Shown: in pieces, positions 5,604 through 5,692 of the stretch
Layout of the letters: every line of letters begins with the position of its first letter
Position numbering within the stretch: the stretch's first letter is position 1
Assembly: GCA_001771735.1 (NCBI GenBank)
Contig: MEUM01000053.1
Coordinates: 1 to 5,692 of the forward strand
Reading direction: 5' to 3'
Length of the DNA stretch: 5,692 nt
DNA from: Caldifarciminota bacterium RBG_13_43_14
GTDB taxonomy: Bacteria > Hydrothermota > Tepidihabitantia > SM23-42
Notes under the pieces: generated by a model
The model's input: the letters and a program-made list of their open reading frames with translations, nothing else
The model's database searches: none
Told to the model about the DNA's origin: nothing
Translations under genes and position numbers: made by a program

Positions 5604-5692
5604 GACATAAAACGAATCATCGCTGGCTGCAGGATCGGATTGTGTGCCGCTGTGCCCATGATGATATTACTGATCTGGATCAAGCACGGTTG
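5604..5692 (-). pseudogene. Interrupted upstream coding remnant of the T9SS-type protein
   Basis: In the frame of the downstream fragment, codons continue (DPAASDDSFYVLDT) back to an in-frame TAA at 5669-5667. Beyond that stop the same frame reads TVLDPDQ. Between them, another frame reads NIIMGTAAHNP, which resembles the xIIxGT strand of FG-GAP repeats. A one-base gain and a compensating one-base loss would join all three into a plausible propeller repeat. The interruption may be real decay or base-call errors close to a contig end. Confidence 0.4.

Overview
The window looks like part of a chromosome from a deep-branching, probably uncultivated Gram-negative-type bacterium. Two things suggest this. 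The right edge encodes a C-terminal domain of the type IX secretion (Por) sorting type next to an FG-GAP-like segment, a combination frequent in Bacteroidota, Cloacimonadota, Marinimicrobia, WOR-3 and related lineages. The spaces between genes are also filled with degenerate short-word repeats of a style I associate with such candidate phyla. The phylum is an inference; no rRNA or other marker gene is present.

Left part (2-3042, + strand): two translationally coupled signalling genes. The first, cut by the left edge, carries a divergent class III nucleotidyl cyclase-like domain behind a long helical N-terminal region. The second starts on the last base of the first one's stop codon and is a receiver-like/GAF/GGDEF protein. 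Its diguanylate cyclase motifs and c-di-GMP inhibitory site are intact, while its receiver is degenerate. The GAF domain keeps most of the NKFDE signature known from cyclic-nucleotide-binding GAF domains, so the pair may link a nucleotide signal to c-di-GMP output.

Middle (3043-3584): a minus-strand tRNA-Pro(GGG) with a near-ideal sigma-70 promoter (consensus TTGACA and TATAAT, 16-bp spacer). It lies between two repeat-rich spacers, one of which forms an approximately 115-bp AT-rich imperfect inverted repeat.

Right part (3585-5692, - strand): a complete 12-helix major facilitator efflux-type transporter, then a 342-bp spacer built largely of a TATCAG-word imperfect inverted repeat, then the C-terminal end of a secreted T9SS-type protein whose reading frame is interrupted close to the window edge. 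Two short exact repeats on one side of the transporter recur inverted and in mirrored order on the other side. No CRISPR array, transposase, integrase or phage gene is visible.
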